A stretch of DNA of 64,000 nucleotides from Lujinxingia vulgaris. Its GTDB lineage: Bacteria > Myxococcota_A > Bradymonadia > Bradymonadales > Bradymonadaceae. Of this stretch, positions 53,203 through 62,103 are shown one piece after another (position 1 is the first letter of the stretch; every line of letters starts with the position of its first letter). The stretch covers positions 496,001 to 560,000 of the forward strand of contig NZ_VOSM01000003.1 of NCBI RefSeq assembly GCF_007997015.1, in the 5' to 3' direction. The notes below the pieces were generated by a model. That model was not told the DNA's origin. It was given only the letters and a program-made list of their open reading frames with translations, and ran no database searches. A program made the position numbers and the translations under genes.

Positions 53203-54399
53203 TCATCCCCGATCAGCGCATCGCGCGTCCAGGTCACGGGCAAAAGCATCAAAGAAATCGACAGCATCGTTCGGGCCGGGGCCGGCCTCCGGGTGGTACT
53301 GAACGGCGTGGACCGGCAGGCTCTTGTGCGAGAAGCCCGAGATGGTGTCGTCGTTGATGTTGACGTGGGTGATCTCCAGATCGTCGGGAAAACTCTCCCG
53401 TCGCACCGCGTAGCCGTGGTTCTGGCTGGTCATGGCGACGCTCTTGTCGCGCTGGTTCTGCACCGGCTGGTTGGGCCCCCGGTGGCCAAAGCCCAGCTTG
53501 AAGGTCTCGCCACCAAAGGCTTTGGCCAGCAGCTGATGCCCCAGACAGATGCCCATGGTCGGGTAGCGCTCGCTAAGCGCGCGCACGCCTGCGATGAAAG
53601 GCTCCATCTTATCGGGATCCCCCGGGCCGTTGGACCAGAGCACCCCATCGGGACGCTGCGCCTCGACATCCTCCACTGCGGCGTCGCGGGGCATCAGCGT
53701 GACGCGCATGCCGCGGGCCAGAAGATGGCGCAGAATGCTGAACTTCACCCCGAAGTCCATCACAACAACGTGCGGCGCCTTGCTCTCGTCATCACTCCCA
53801 GGGGCGGCCGGTGTCAGCACAAGCGGGCTCTGCCAGGCGTCTTCGGCGCTCACGCGGAGGGCGCGCGCGGTGGCGACTTCACTCACATAGTCCACGCTGC
53901 CGTAGCCCGGGTGCGCGGCGATAAGTTCCAGCGCTGCGGCGGCATCCTGTGCGGTGGCGTCGTGCACAATCGCAGCCAGCCCCACCCCGCCCTGCCGGAT
54001 CCGTCGCGTCAGCTCGCGGGTGTCAATCTCACAGATGCCGACCACGCCGCGATCGACGAGCCAGTCTTCAAAGCCCTGTTCGCTGCGCTGGTTGCTGGCG
54101 CGCCGCGAGAGCGAGCGCACGATCACGCCGGCGGCCTGCGTCTCCACCGACTCGCTGTCGAGCGCGTTGACCCCGTAGTTGCCGATATGGGGCATCGTGT
54201 AGGTAATGAGCTGCCCGCGGTAGGAGGGGTCGGTGGCGATCTCCTGATAGCCCGACATGCTGGTGTTGAAGACCACCTCCCCCACCGTGGAGCCGGGCGC
54301 GCCGGCGCTCAACCCTTCAAAACAGGTGCCGTCCTCCAGCACCAGGATCGCGGGGCTACGCCCCGAGAGCGACTTCAACCTGGGTCGCGACTGCTTCAA
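53203..54399 (-). CDS. carA: Carbamoyl-phosphate synthase small subunit
   Basis: 398 residues from TTG 54399. The AAGGAG ribosome site overlaps the TAA stop of pyrB and is six bases away; a further TTG at 54435 has no site. CarA hydrolyses glutamine for carbamoyl-phosphate synthesis. N-terminal block EVVFNTSMSGYQEIATDPSY, glutaminase nucleophile in GICLGHQLLA, catalytic His/Glu in VQYHPEAGPGPND. There are about 10 extra N-terminal residues. pyrB is 10 bases upstream; carB is not in the window. A 173-base gap to the phosphatase gene follows. Confidence 0.95.
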   Translation of the reverse strand: MKQSRPRLKSLSGRSPAILVLEDGTCFEGLSAGAPGSTVGEVVFNTSMSGYQEIATDPSYRGQLITYTMPHIGNYGVNALDSESVETQAAGVIVRSLSRRASNQRSEQGFEDWLVDRGVVGICEIDTRELTRRIRQGGVGLAAIVHDATAQDAAAALELIAAHPGYGSVDYVSEVATARALRVSAEDAWQSPLVLTPAAPGSDDESKAPHVVVMDFGVKFSILRHLLARGMRVTLMPRDAAVEDVEAQRPDGVLWSNGPGDPDKMEPFIAGVRALSERYPTMGICLGHQLLAKAFGGETFKLGFGHRGPNQPVQNQRDKSVAMTSQNHGYAVRRESFPDDLEITHVNINDDTISGFSHKSLPVHAVQYHPEAGPGPNDAVDFFDAFARDLDARCADRG

Positions 54400-54409
54400 C
54401 TGCTGCTCC

Positions 54410-55351
54410 TTAGGCGTACTGCGCTTGCCTTCCAAAATACGCTGCGATCACTGCCTGACGAACGGCAACCCCGTGGGTTACCTGCTGCCAGATCAGGCTC
54501 TGCGGGCTCTCGATCACCGGATCGGCGAGCTCCACACCCCGTATCACAGGACCGGGGTGCAAGATCATCGTCGACGGCGACATATACTGCTCAACGACCG
54601 TCGGGTCGATACCCCAATCCAGGGCGTAGCGATGCGGATCAACCACTGAGCTACGAAGACGCTCCTGCTGAACCCGAAGCACCACCACCGCATCCGCCCA
54701 GCGTACGGCCTCCTTAAGCGAGGTCGAGACACGCACAGGCCACTCGGCGAGTCGCTCTTCGGTGGGGATTAACATCTTCGGTCCGGCGATCATGACCTCG
54801 GCGCCCAGCTCTGAGAAGATATGCGCGTCACTGCGGGCCACGCGGCTGTGCACGATGTCGCCGATGATCGCGATCTTCAGCCCGCCAAGCTGATTACCGG
54901 TCTTAAAATGGCGGCGCAACGTCAGCGCATCGAGCAGCCCCTGGGTGGGGTGCTCACCGCTGCCGTTGCCGGCGTTGATGACCGGGATCCGCACCCGCTC
55001 CGCGAGCACCTGAGGAAGATGGCGATCATGATGACGGACCACCAACCCGTCGACGCCCATCGCCGCCAGAGTCTGGCAGGTATCTGCGGCAGACTCCCCC
55101 TTTTCAACGCTGCTCCCCTCCCCGTTCACCGTCACCGACTGCCCGCCAAGGCGTTGAATCGCCAGATCGAAGCTCGCGCGGGTGCGTGTGCTTGGCTCCA
55201 GAAAGAGCAAGGCAAAGGTTCGTCCACTCAGAAGCTGCGCGTCTTCAGGCGGGGTGATCACCCTGCCCTCGTCATTCAGGTAGCGCTCGGAGGCGTCCAG
55301 AAGCGCGATCATCTGGTGTCTCGACAGGTCCTTCAGCCCAATCAAGTTCAT
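54410..55351 (-). CDS. pyrB: Aspartate carbamoyltransferase catalytic subunit
   Basis: 313 residues from ATG 55351 (GGGAG upstream); the open frame extends 20 codons more without support. It condenses carbamoyl phosphate and aspartate in pyrimidine synthesis. Carbamoyl-phosphate loop EPSTRTRASFDLA, later GNGSGEHPTQGLLDA, and aspartate-binding HPGPVIRGVELADPV, are all intact. No regulatory pyrI follows, so it is likely a class C or B type trimer. It is between lepB (70 bases) and carA (10 bases). Confidence 0.96.
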   Translation of the reverse strand: MNLIGLKDLSRHQMIALLDASERYLNDEGRVITPPEDAQLLSGRTFALLFLEPSTRTRASFDLAIQRLGGQSVTVNGEGSSVEKGESAADTCQTLAAMGVDGLVVRHHDRHLPQVLAERVRIPVINAGNGSGEHPTQGLLDALTLRRHFKTGNQLGGLKIAIIGDIVHSRVARSDAHIFSELGAEVMIAGPKMLIPTEERLAEWPVRVSTSLKEAVRWADAVVVLRVQQERLRSSVVDPHRYALDWGIDPTVVEQYMSPSTMILHPGPVIRGVELADPVIESPQSLIWQQVTHGVAVRQAVIAAYFGRQAQYA

Positions 55352-55420
55352 CGTCGCTCCCGGCGTCTCGGGCCCCCCAACACGACGTGTGCGGAGCCTC
55401 GTTATGGTCACGTCACAGGT

Positions 55421-56413
55421 CTACTCGATCGCCATCCCAAAACGATCCCAGCGGATGCCCGGATCGCCGGTCTGGCCGTCTTCGAGCGAAAGCCAGATGA
55501 TCATGGCGCGCCCCTTGATGTTATCCATCGGCACCTGGCCCCAGCAGCGGCTGTCGGCGGAGTTGTCGCGGTTATCACCCATCGCAAAGAAGTGCCCATC
55601 TTCGACGGTGATCGGGCCGAAGTCATGCCCCTCATCGTAGCCCGGCGGACTGTCTTCGCGGATCTGGTGGGTCGCCTCCCCCAACGTCTCCAGATAGTAG
55701 TACGCGGTACGCCCGGAGCGATCCGGGGCCGGGCCGCGGCGAATCGGCGTACGGTCCACCGGCTCACCGTTGACCAGAAGCTGCGCGCCTCGCCCCTCCA
55801 CCACATCGCCGGGAAGGCCAACAATGCGCTTGATGAAGTCCTTCTCATCGAAGTTAAGGATGCACTCGACGGCTTTCTCCCCCTTGGCGGCGGCCTCCTC
55901 ACGGCGCTTACGCACATGCTCGCGCGCCTCCTCGGAGGGGAAGCGAAACACGACCACCTCGCCACGTTGTGGCTCGGCAAAACGCATCAGAAACGTAGTC
56001 GTAAAGGGAACTCGGATGCCGTAGCGGATCTTGTTGACGAAAAGATGGTCCCCCCGGAGAAGGGTCGGCTCCATCGAACCGCTGGGGATCTTAAACGCCT
56101 CAAAGAAAAAGGCCCGCAGCACCAGCGCGCATAAAATCGCCAGTCCCACAGTCTCGACGTACTCCTGCCAGGCAGGCTTGACCGAGATGCCCGCCAGGTG
56201 CTCCTCAGCCAGCGCACGCACCGTCTCGCTGACCTCTTCGACATACTCGAGGTCCTCGCGCTTCATCCCCTGGCGAAGCGCATTGAGCTCTTCCTGAAGG
56301 CGATAGCGCGCCTCGTCGGGAAGCTTGCGTGCGCGGTCCAGACGCAGCTGAGTCTCGCGCACCAGCTCCTGCGCGTCGTCGATGATCTGCGCCTTGTCGT
56401 TTTGCCTGCTCAC
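55421..56413 (-). CDS. lepB: Signal peptidase I
   Basis: 330 residues, starting with GTG 56413 (GAGGTAAG upstream). The first 80 residues are a charged helical region, then a membrane helix (YVETVGLAILCALVLRAFFFEAF), the nucleophile Ser in IPSGSMEPTL, the catalytic Lys in KRIVGLPGD, and the C-terminal GDNRDNSADSR box. It removes signal peptides on the periplasmic side. Only one transmembrane helix is visible, against two in E. coli. It is coupled closely to lepA (21 bases), the classical lepA-lepB order. Confidence 0.95.
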   Translation of the reverse strand: MSRQNDKAQIIDDAQELVRETQLRLDRARKLPDEARYRLQEELNALRQGMKREDLEYVEEVSETVRALAEEHLAGISVKPAWQEYVETVGLAILCALVLRAFFFEAFKIPSGSMEPTLLRGDHLFVNKIRYGIRVPFTTTFLMRFAEPQRGEVVVFRFPSEEAREHVRKRREEAAAKGEKAVECILNFDEKDFIKRIVGLPGDVVEGRGAQLLVNGEPVDRTPIRRGPAPDRSGRTAYYYLETLGEATHQIREDSPPGYDEGHDFGPITVEDGHFFAMGDNRDNSADSRCWGQVPMDNIKGRAMIIWLSLEDGQTGDPGIRWDRFGMAIE

Positions 56414-56434
56414 CGCAACTTACCTCACGCTGGC

Positions 56435-58252
56435 TTAACCCTCATCGACGCGCAGAACCGCCAGGAAAGCCTCCTGGGGCAGCTCCACATTGCCGACCTG
56501 CTTCATGCGCTTTTTGCCCTCTTTCTGCTTCTCGAGGAGCTTGCGCTTACGGCTGATATCGCCGCCGTAACACTTCGCGGTGACGTTTTTACGAAACGCT
56601 TTGACCGTCTCACGGGCGATCACACGGTTACCGATCGCCGCCTGCAGCGCCACCTCAAACATCTGGCGCGGAATGACCTCTTTGAGCTTCTTGGCCAGCA
56701 TCCGCCCGCGGTTGTAGGCAAAGTCGCGGTGCACAATCACGCTGAGCGCGTCCACCGGCTCCCCGTTGACCATCAGGTCCAGCTTGACCATATCGCCCTT
56801 CTTAAAGCCGATCAGCTCGTACTCAAAGCTGGCGTAGCCACGCGACACCGACTTGAGGCGATCGAAGAAGTCAAAGACCACCTCGCTCATCGGCATCTCA
56901 TACTTGAGGATGATGCGGTTGGCCCCCGAGTAGCGCAGATCCGACTGCGTGCCCCGGCGCTCCTCGCACAAGCCGATGACCGGGCCCACATGCTCCGGCG
57001 GCACGTGGATGGTGGCCATAATAAAGGGCTCTTCGATGCGCTCAATAAACTGCGTCTCGGGCAAGTCGCTGGGGTTCTCCACCATCAAGGTCTCCCCATC
57101 GGTGGTGATCACCTGGTAGACGACCGAGGGCGCGGTGGTGATCAGGTCAAGATCGAACTCGCGCTCCAGACGCTCCTGGATGATCTCCATATGCAGGAGC
57201 CCCAGGAAGCCACAGCGGAACCCGAAGCCCAGCGCCTGGCTGGTCTCCGGCTCATAGGTGATCGAGGCGTCGTTGAGCACGAGCTTGTCGAGCGCGTCGC
57301 GCAACTCATCATAGTCTTTGGAGTTCGTCGGGAAGATCCCGCAGAACACCGTGGGCTTGACGTCCTTAAAGCCCGGAAGTGCCTCGGCGGCCGGACGCCT
57401 GGCATCGGTGATCGTGTCGCCAACCTTGGCCTGATCGACCTCTTTGATCATCGCGATCACAAAACCGACCTCGCCAGGCCCGAGCTTGTCGACCGGAATA
57501 GGCGTGGGTCCGTAGACGCCGATCTGCGTCACTTCACTCTTCGCCCCGGTGGCCATCCATTTGATCTCCATGCCCGGGCGCAGCTCGCCCTCGACGATGC
57601 GGATCATGTTGATGACGCCACGGTACGGGTCGAACCAGCTGTCGAAGACCGACGCACGCAGCGGCGCCTGGGGGTCGCCCTGAGGCGGCGGGATGCGTTG
57701 CACGACCGCCTCGAGCGTCTCTTTGATGCCGATGCCGCTTTTTGCGCTGGCGAGCACCGCTTCGCTGGCGTCCAGGCCGATGACGTCTTCGATCTCTTCT
57801 TTGACCCGTTCCGGGTCGGCGGAGGGAAGATCGATCTTGTTGAGCACCGGCACGATCTCCAGATCGTTGTCGATGGCCAGATAGACGTTGGCAACGGTCT
57901 GCGCCTCGACGCCCTGAGCGGCGTCGACCACCAGAATCGCCCCCTCACAACAGGCCAGGCTGCGGGAGACCTCGTAGTTGAAGTCCACGTGCCCCGGCGT
58001 ATCAATGAGGTTGAGCAGGTACTCCTCACCGTCGTCGGCGGTGTAAAAGAGGCGCACCGCCTGGCTCTTGATCGTGATGCCGCGCTCACGCTCCAGGTCC
58101 ATGCTGTCGAGGAACTGAGCCTTCTTCTCACGATCGCTGACCGCTTTGGTCTCATCGAGAATACGGTCGGCCAGAGTCGACTTACCGTGGTCGATGTGCG
58201 CGATGATGGAGAAGTTGCGGATTTTAGATTGGTCGATCGAACGTTTCGCCAT
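56435..58252 (-). CDS. lepA: Elongation factor 4 (LepA)
   Basis: 605 residues, standard for LepA. GTPase motifs: AHIDHGKST (G1), [10 protein letters not shown] (G2), DTPGHVDF (G3), NKIDLPSAD (G4). Domain II and the unique C-terminal domain follow ([20 protein letters not shown], and [20 protein letters not shown] near the end). EF4 acts on stalled or misassembled ribosomes. First gene of lepA-lepB-pyrB-carA. The upstream 358 bases are shared with a divergent lipoprotein gene. Confidence 0.97.
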   Translation of the reverse strand: MAKRSIDQSKIRNFSIIAHIDHGKSTLADRILDETKAVSDREKKAQFLDSMDLERERGITIKSQAVRLFYTADDGEEYLLNLIDTPGHVDFNYEVSRSLACCEGAILVVDAAQGVEAQTVANVYLAIDNDLEIVPVLNKIDLPSADPERVKEEIEDVIGLDASEAVLASAKSGIGIKETLEAVVQRIPPPQGDPQAPLRASVFDSWFDPYRGVINMIRIVEGELRPGMEIKWMATGAKSEVTQIGVYGPTPIPVDKLGPGEVGFVIAMIKEVDQAKVGDTITDARRPAAEALPGFKDVKPTVFCGIFPTNSKDYDELRDALDKLVLNDASITYEPETSQALGFGFRCGFLGLLHMEIIQERLEREFDLDLITTAPSVVYQVITTDGETLMVENPSDLPETQFIERIEEPFIMATIHVPPEHVGPVIGLCEERRGTQSDLRYSGANRIILKYEMPMSEVVFDFFDRLKSVSRGYASFEYELIGFKKGDMVKLDLMVNGEPVDALSVIVHRDFAYNRGRMLAKKLKEVIPRQMFEVALQAAIGNRVIARETVKAFRKNVTAKCYGGDISRKRKLLEKQKEGKKRMKQVGNVELPQEAFLAVLRVDEG

Positions 58253-58610
58253 GGACGCTCTTGGCCTTCTTCAAAAAGTGACACTGCTCTAACGGGCCGA
58301 AAAGGATCATCCTTCCCGACGTGGCTACACTGCGTGCAGAAGATGATGGTGCTCCCTGCAGCCGTCGCGACATCACAGGGCGGCTCAAGGGCGTCACCCA
58401 TCGCTGACGACCGACGCCAGCACGCGCGGCTCCCGGGGCGGTTTCATAGCTCAGCGCGCAGGTCGAGGCAAGGTAAGCCGCGCGCCGGACTCACCGGGTT
58501 AACTTTGACACCGGAGCGCTAAACTTCCATGCTGCCCGGCGAGGAGCCGGCACCTGACGCCTGAGCGCTGCCCTGATGAATGCCTCCGGCCTTTGCATGG
58601 ATTCGTAACT
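58253..58610. promoter_or_regulatory. Divergent promoter region between lepA and the calcium-loop lipoprotein gene
   Basis: No gene is seen in these 358 bases. A TTGACA hexamer at 58505-58510 points to the plus strand, but the hexamer 17 bases on (CATGCT) is a poor -10. A GC-rich inverted repeat (GCCCGGC-GAG-GAGCCGGC) lies just after it, near 58533-58551, in what would be the 5' leader. No distinct minus-strand promoter was recognised. Confidence 0.35.
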
Positions 58611-59219
58611 ATGAACGCTACCCGAACCCTTTTCGCTTCTGCCCTGATCACCACGTTGATGGCCCTGGGCCCTGTTGCTTGCGGCTCCGATGAGGCCGCC
58701 GAACGCGACATGGGCGAGCTGGGTGCGGCGCACTTCTCGCGCTCCAAAAACGAAGAGGGTCAGGTCGTGGAGCGCTACGACTCTACCGGCGACGGCGTGG
58801 CCGATGTTCTCAAGTACTTTGAGGAGAGCGCCGACCCGGAAGATCCTTCGCTGACCCAACGCCGGCTGGTGAAACTGGAAATCGACGCCAACGGCGACGG
58901 AAACATAAATGTGCGGCGGATCTTCGATGAGTCCAATACCGTGCGCACCGAAGAGTTGGACGTCGATCTGGATGGTCAGGTCGATGTCATCCTCTATTTC
59001 GATGGGGGCAAGCTCACCCGTAAGGAGCTCATCGACACCGAGAGCGGTCGCGTCGCCACCACGCGCCACTACTCCGAGGGGACACTCATCCGGGTCGAGA
59101 AGGACGAGAACGCCGACGATCGCATCGATTACTGGGAGTTCTACGAAGAAGGTGTGCTCACCCGGCTGGGACGCGACACCAACGGCGACGGGCAGGCTGA
59201 CACCTGGCAGGCGCGCTGA
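58611..59219 (+). CDS. Lipoprotein with five EF-hand/thrombospondin-3-like calcium loops
   Basis: 202 residues from ATG 58611; GGA precedes it. A hydrophobic signal ends PVAC at residue 24, a lipobox with Pro at -3, which is weak but fits. The mature part has five D-x-[DN]-x-D-[GD] loops at about 57, 92, 117, 165 and 189 (for example DANGDGNIN, DTNGDGQAD), each followed by a beta strand. Loops of this type bind calcium. The remainder alternates such loops with strands (VLKYFEES, VILYFDGG, YWEFYEEG) that recall repeat proteins. It is single, divergent from lepA, and ends at a terminator. Confidence 0.78.
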   Translation: MNATRTLFASALITTLMALGPVACGSDEAAERDMGELGAAHFSRSKNEEGQVVERYDSTGDGVADVLKYFEESADPEDPSLTQRRLVKLEIDANGDGNINVRRIFDESNTVRTEELDVDLDGQVDVILYFDGGKLTRKELIDTESGRVATTRHYSEGTLIRVEKDENADDRIDYWEFYEEGVLTRLGRDTNGDGQADTWQAR

Positions 59220-59254
59220 GCGACACTCCGCACACTAACCCACCGCACTCATCA

Positions 59255-59290
59255 CAAAGCCGGGCCGCCCTGATGGCGAGCCCGGCTTTG
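59255..59290. terminator. Bidirectional hairpin between convergent genes
   Basis: A perfect 10-bp stem (CAAAGCCGGG 59255-59264, CCCGGCTTTG 59281-59290) with a 16-base loop. TTT in the stem end serves the plus strand, AAA the minus strand. It follows the calcium-loop lipoprotein gene by 36 bases and tcdA (minus) by 76. Confidence 0.7.
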
Positions 59291-59365
59291 TCGTGTCCGT
59301 ACGTTTTCCGCTTCTTCTGCTTCACTCCAGCATGCGTCACTCGCCAGAGTTCAACACTCTGCTCT

Positions 59366-60271
59366 TCACTCTGCGGCAGCCTGAGCGCTCAGCGCGCTGG
59401 TCAGCTCTCGCACCACCACCGAGGCGGCCATCATCCCGAAACTTCCGGTCACAAAGCTCACCGTGCCCTCGATGAGGTTTCGGTGCTCGCAGGAGTGCAG
59501 ATCGTTGCCCTTGGTCGGGCAGATGCAACGGAACCCGGACGTGCCGTCATAGCTCAGCGACTGCGGCTCGTGGCGCGACTCACTGCTGTAGACGGTGGGG
59601 ATTCCCAGGCGCTTGTTGCCCGAGAGCACCCCACGCTGACGCATGATCTTGCGCACCGCGCGCGCCAGCGGGTCGCCCTTGGTGCGCGCCAGATCGGCGA
59701 TCTCGATGCGCGTCGGATCCACCTTACCCGCCGCCCCCATGCACGAGACCACCGGGATCCCCTGCTCCATGCAGGAGACCAGCAGGTGAACCTTCGCGCT
59801 GACGTTATCGATGGCGTCGACCACAAAATCGGGGCGCTGGCTCAGAAAAGACTCGCTGGTGGCCTCATGGTAGAACGCACGCCGCCCGACGACGGTGGCC
59901 TCCGGGTTGATCAGCGAGCAACGCTCAGCCATCAGGTCGGCCTTCCACTTACCGAAGGTTCCCTTCATGGCGTGCAGCTGACGGTTGGTGTTGGTGCCGC
60001 AGACGCGGTCAAAGTCCACCAGCGTGAGCTTGCCAAGCCCGGTGCGCGCCAGGCTCTCAGCGGTGTAACTGCCCACACCGCCAAGCCCGAAGACCATCAC
60101 GTGCGAGCCGTAGAGCCGCTCCATGGCGTCTTCGCCAAGAAGACGGCCGGCGCGGTCCCAGCGCCTGTGCAGCGCCCACGACTTCATCGGGCGGCCCTCA
60201 AAGACCACGGTGCCGGCGTCATCCGGCTGGTTCTGTTCGTCTACGCTCAAACCATCGATGGGACAGCTCAT
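59366..60271 (-). CDS. tcdA: tRNA threonylcarbamoyladenosine dehydratase (TcdA/CsdL, ThiF family)
   Basis: 301 residues as ATG 60271; an ATG at codon 29 would give a more usual N-terminus. The E1-like fold shows GLGGVGSYTAESLARTG (nucleotide loop), LVDFDRVCGTNTNRQLHA (typical of TcdA) and VVDAIDNVSAKV. The C-terminal CICPTKGNDLHSCEHR segment adds three Cys. TcdA cyclises t6A at position 37 of ANN-decoding tRNAs using ATP. Neither csdA nor csdE is nearby. Next to TatD, likely same strand unit, with a 104-base gap. Confidence 0.9.
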   Translation of the reverse strand: MSCPIDGLSVDEQNQPDDAGTVVFEGRPMKSWALHRRWDRAGRLLGEDAMERLYGSHVMVFGLGGVGSYTAESLARTGLGKLTLVDFDRVCGTNTNRQLHAMKGTFGKWKADLMAERCSLINPEATVVGRRAFYHEATSESFLSQRPDFVVDAIDNVSAKVHLLVSCMEQGIPVVSCMGAAGKVDPTRIEIADLARTKGDPLARAVRKIMRQRGVLSGNKRLGIPTVYSSESRHEPQSLSYDGTSGFRCICPTKGNDLHSCEHRNLIEGTVSFVTGSFGMMAASVVVRELTSALSAQAAAE

Positions 60272-60375
60272 CGTCGTGTCTCACTGCTCGTGGGGGGGAT
60301 GCGATTGACAGACCTCATCGACGAGGCCTGAATCGAGGCGCGCAAACTACGCACTTTGCGCGAAAATCTCAACAC

Positions 60376-61191
60376 TTAAGCATGATCACCGAGCGTGCCG
60401 GTGATGTTGAAGAGGCGGCGCGTGTTCTCGGCACATCGCGCGGCGACCCGCTCAGGAGGCTGCTGGATCGCGGCGGCAACCGCCCGAATCACCTCCACAA
60501 GATCAGCGGGCTCGGAGCGCTCGCTGCCCGCATCACCGGGGACCGGACCATCCGGGCAATCCGTCTCCAGGTGCATCCGATCGAGCGGCACCTGTTTTAC
60601 AACCGCCTGAAGTTTCTCGGGATTTCGCGCCAGACGACCGCCCACCGAGATATCGAGCCCGTGCATCAAAAAGAGCGGCACCTGGCGCGCCGACCCGCTG
60701 TACCCATGCATGATACCGCCGGCCGGCGACGGCCCCTCTCGCCGCAGAAGATCATGGAGGGTGCTGTGGCAGCGCACCGCGTGCAGCACCACCGGAAGCT
60801 CGCGCTCCCGGGCCATGCGAAGCTGCTCCGAGCAGGCGCGAAGTTGCAACGCGCGGGCGTCGGGGTCGGTGGCCCGCACAAAGTCGAGCCCGAACTCGCC
60901 GACGGCCGCCCACCCGGGGGCATCAAGCGCCTCTTCGAGCAGCCGAAGCTCCTCGTCCAGCGAAGCTGCATCCAGCGCATCGACCGCCCAGGGATGCACC
61001 CCGGCGCAGATCGCCACGCCGGGACGCTCGCCCAACTCTCGCAACGCGGCCCGGCGACGCTGATCAAAGTCCGCGACGACGATGGCCTGCACGCCGGCGT
61101 CCTGCGCGCTGGCGAGCACCTCCGCGCGATCGCCGTCGAAGGCTTCAAAATGCAGGTGGCAGTGCGCGTCGATCATCGCGAATTCCGTCAC
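60376..61191 (-). CDS. TatD-family metal-dependent hydrolase
   Basis: 271 residues from GTG 61191, which overlaps the lipoprotein stop by four bases (ATG 61176 is an alternative). TIM-barrel metallohydrolase: metal-binding DAHCHLHFEAFD, a GVHPW block, Glu in VGEFGLDF, His residues in VLHAVRCHS and IMHGYSGS, and the Asp in LETDCPDGP. TatD proteins act as 3'-5' exonucleases or DNases. Substrate is not predictable. Confidence 0.9.
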   Translation of the reverse strand: MTEFAMIDAHCHLHFEAFDGDRAEVLASAQDAGVQAIVVADFDQRRRAALRELGERPGVAICAGVHPWAVDALDAASLDEELRLLEEALDAPGWAAVGEFGLDFVRATDPDARALQLRACSEQLRMARERELPVVLHAVRCHSTLHDLLRREGPSPAGGIMHGYSGSARQVPLFLMHGLDISVGGRLARNPEKLQAVVKQVPLDRMHLETDCPDGPVPGDAGSERSEPADLVEVIRAVAAAIQQPPERVAARCAENTRRLFNITGTLGDHA

Positions 61192-61946
61192 CCTTCGCCG
61201 TGCTCAAACGAGCTGACGAAAGCCTCAAAGCCTTCGGCCTGCCCGTCGATCAGGGCCTTCGGCCCGACCATGCGGAAGAAGAAGAGGCCCTGGGAGGTCT
61301 CGGCGATCGCGCCCAGCATGCGCTGCTCATCGCGCGGGCCCTGCCCGCCCATCGCCATGCCGGCGTCGTAGGTCCCCGACGCATCGACGGTATGAACCTT
61401 CACGCCGTTGACTTCCCGCTCGGCAAACGTCGCCGGATCGCCGCCGTTAAACTGCCCGGCCCAGCGCTCCAGGTTGGCCTCGACGCCGCCGCCACCGCCC
61501 GGACCGAAGTAGAAGACCACAAGCTCGGCCGGCTCCTGGCCCGCCTCACCGGGGATGCTGTACTGGGCCTGACGCATCGCGTTGGTGGGAAGCTGGGCCT
61601 GCCAGCCCTCGGGCACCTGCCAGCGGATGGGACCGACCTTACCGTACTCTTCCGGCGACATCCGGGGAACTTCAGGCGCGGGAACACCACCGATCATCTG
61701 GCCGCCCTGCTGCCCGCCTTGCTGCCCCATCGGCGGATGCCCGGGCGGAAGCTCCGTTCCCTCCACCGGTCCCAGCCCGCCGGAGCGCCCCGGAGCATCC
61801 GAGGCCCCCGGCGCAGCAGCACCGCCCTGGGCCGGCGCCGAGGCCGACGCGCTCACCGAGGGCGCCCCCTCAAAGGGATCGTCCTCGCAACCTGCAAGTC
61901 CCAGCGCCACCACCAGCGCCACCGCACCCATCGTTACCTTCTTCAT
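61188..61946 (-). CDS. Lipoprotein, Pro/Gly/Gln-rich, unknown function
   Basis: 252 residues from ATG 61946; AGGT lies eight bases upstream. Signal ends in lipobox LGLAGC. Residues about 30-95 are a low-complexity linker rich in Ala, Gly, Pro and Gln (including GQQGGQQGGQ). From 100 onward is a compact beta domain beginning IRWQVPEGWQAQLP, with strands AELVVFYFGPGGGGGVEANLE and LFFFRMVGPKALIDGQ. This resembles small periplasmic domains in other lipoproteins of this group, but no family name is certain. Overlaps the TatD start. Confidence 0.75.
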   Translation of the reverse strand: MKKVTMGAVALVVALGLAGCEDDPFEGAPSVSASASAPAQGGAAAPGASDAPGRSGGLGPVEGTELPPGHPPMGQQGGQQGGQMIGGVPAPEVPRMSPEEYGKVGPIRWQVPEGWQAQLPTNAMRQAQYSIPGEAGQEPAELVVFYFGPGGGGGVEANLERWAGQFNGGDPATFAEREVNGVKVHTVDASGTYDAGMAMGGQGPRDEQRMLGAIAETSQGLFFFRMVGPKALIDGQAEGFEAFVSSFEHGEG

Positions 61947-62008
61947 GATCACTACCTGAGTTCTTCGTGTTGAATCGTCTTCGTTGTCGGCGTCTCACTC
62001 TCCAGCTG

Positions 62009-62041
62009 CGCTCCCATGCCGAGAGCTGCGCAGTGGGAGCG
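62009..62041. repeat. Inverted repeat downstream of the Hsp70 gene
   Basis: An 8-bp inverted repeat (CGCTCCCA 62009-62016, TGGGAGCG 62034-62041) with a 17-base loop lies between the Hsp70 stop and the lipoprotein gene. It has no T run; a weak minus-strand terminator is possible. Confidence 0.35.
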
Positions 62042-62103
62042 CCCGCGCAACCCTTTACACCCTGTGGGGCATTCCCCCAACCCCTGCCCGCAGTGGTCGA
62101 TCG

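Noticed and set aside
56198-58522. 774-codon plus-strand frame over lepB and lepA
   Set aside because: Antisense shadow of lepA, whose GTPase motifs are complete.
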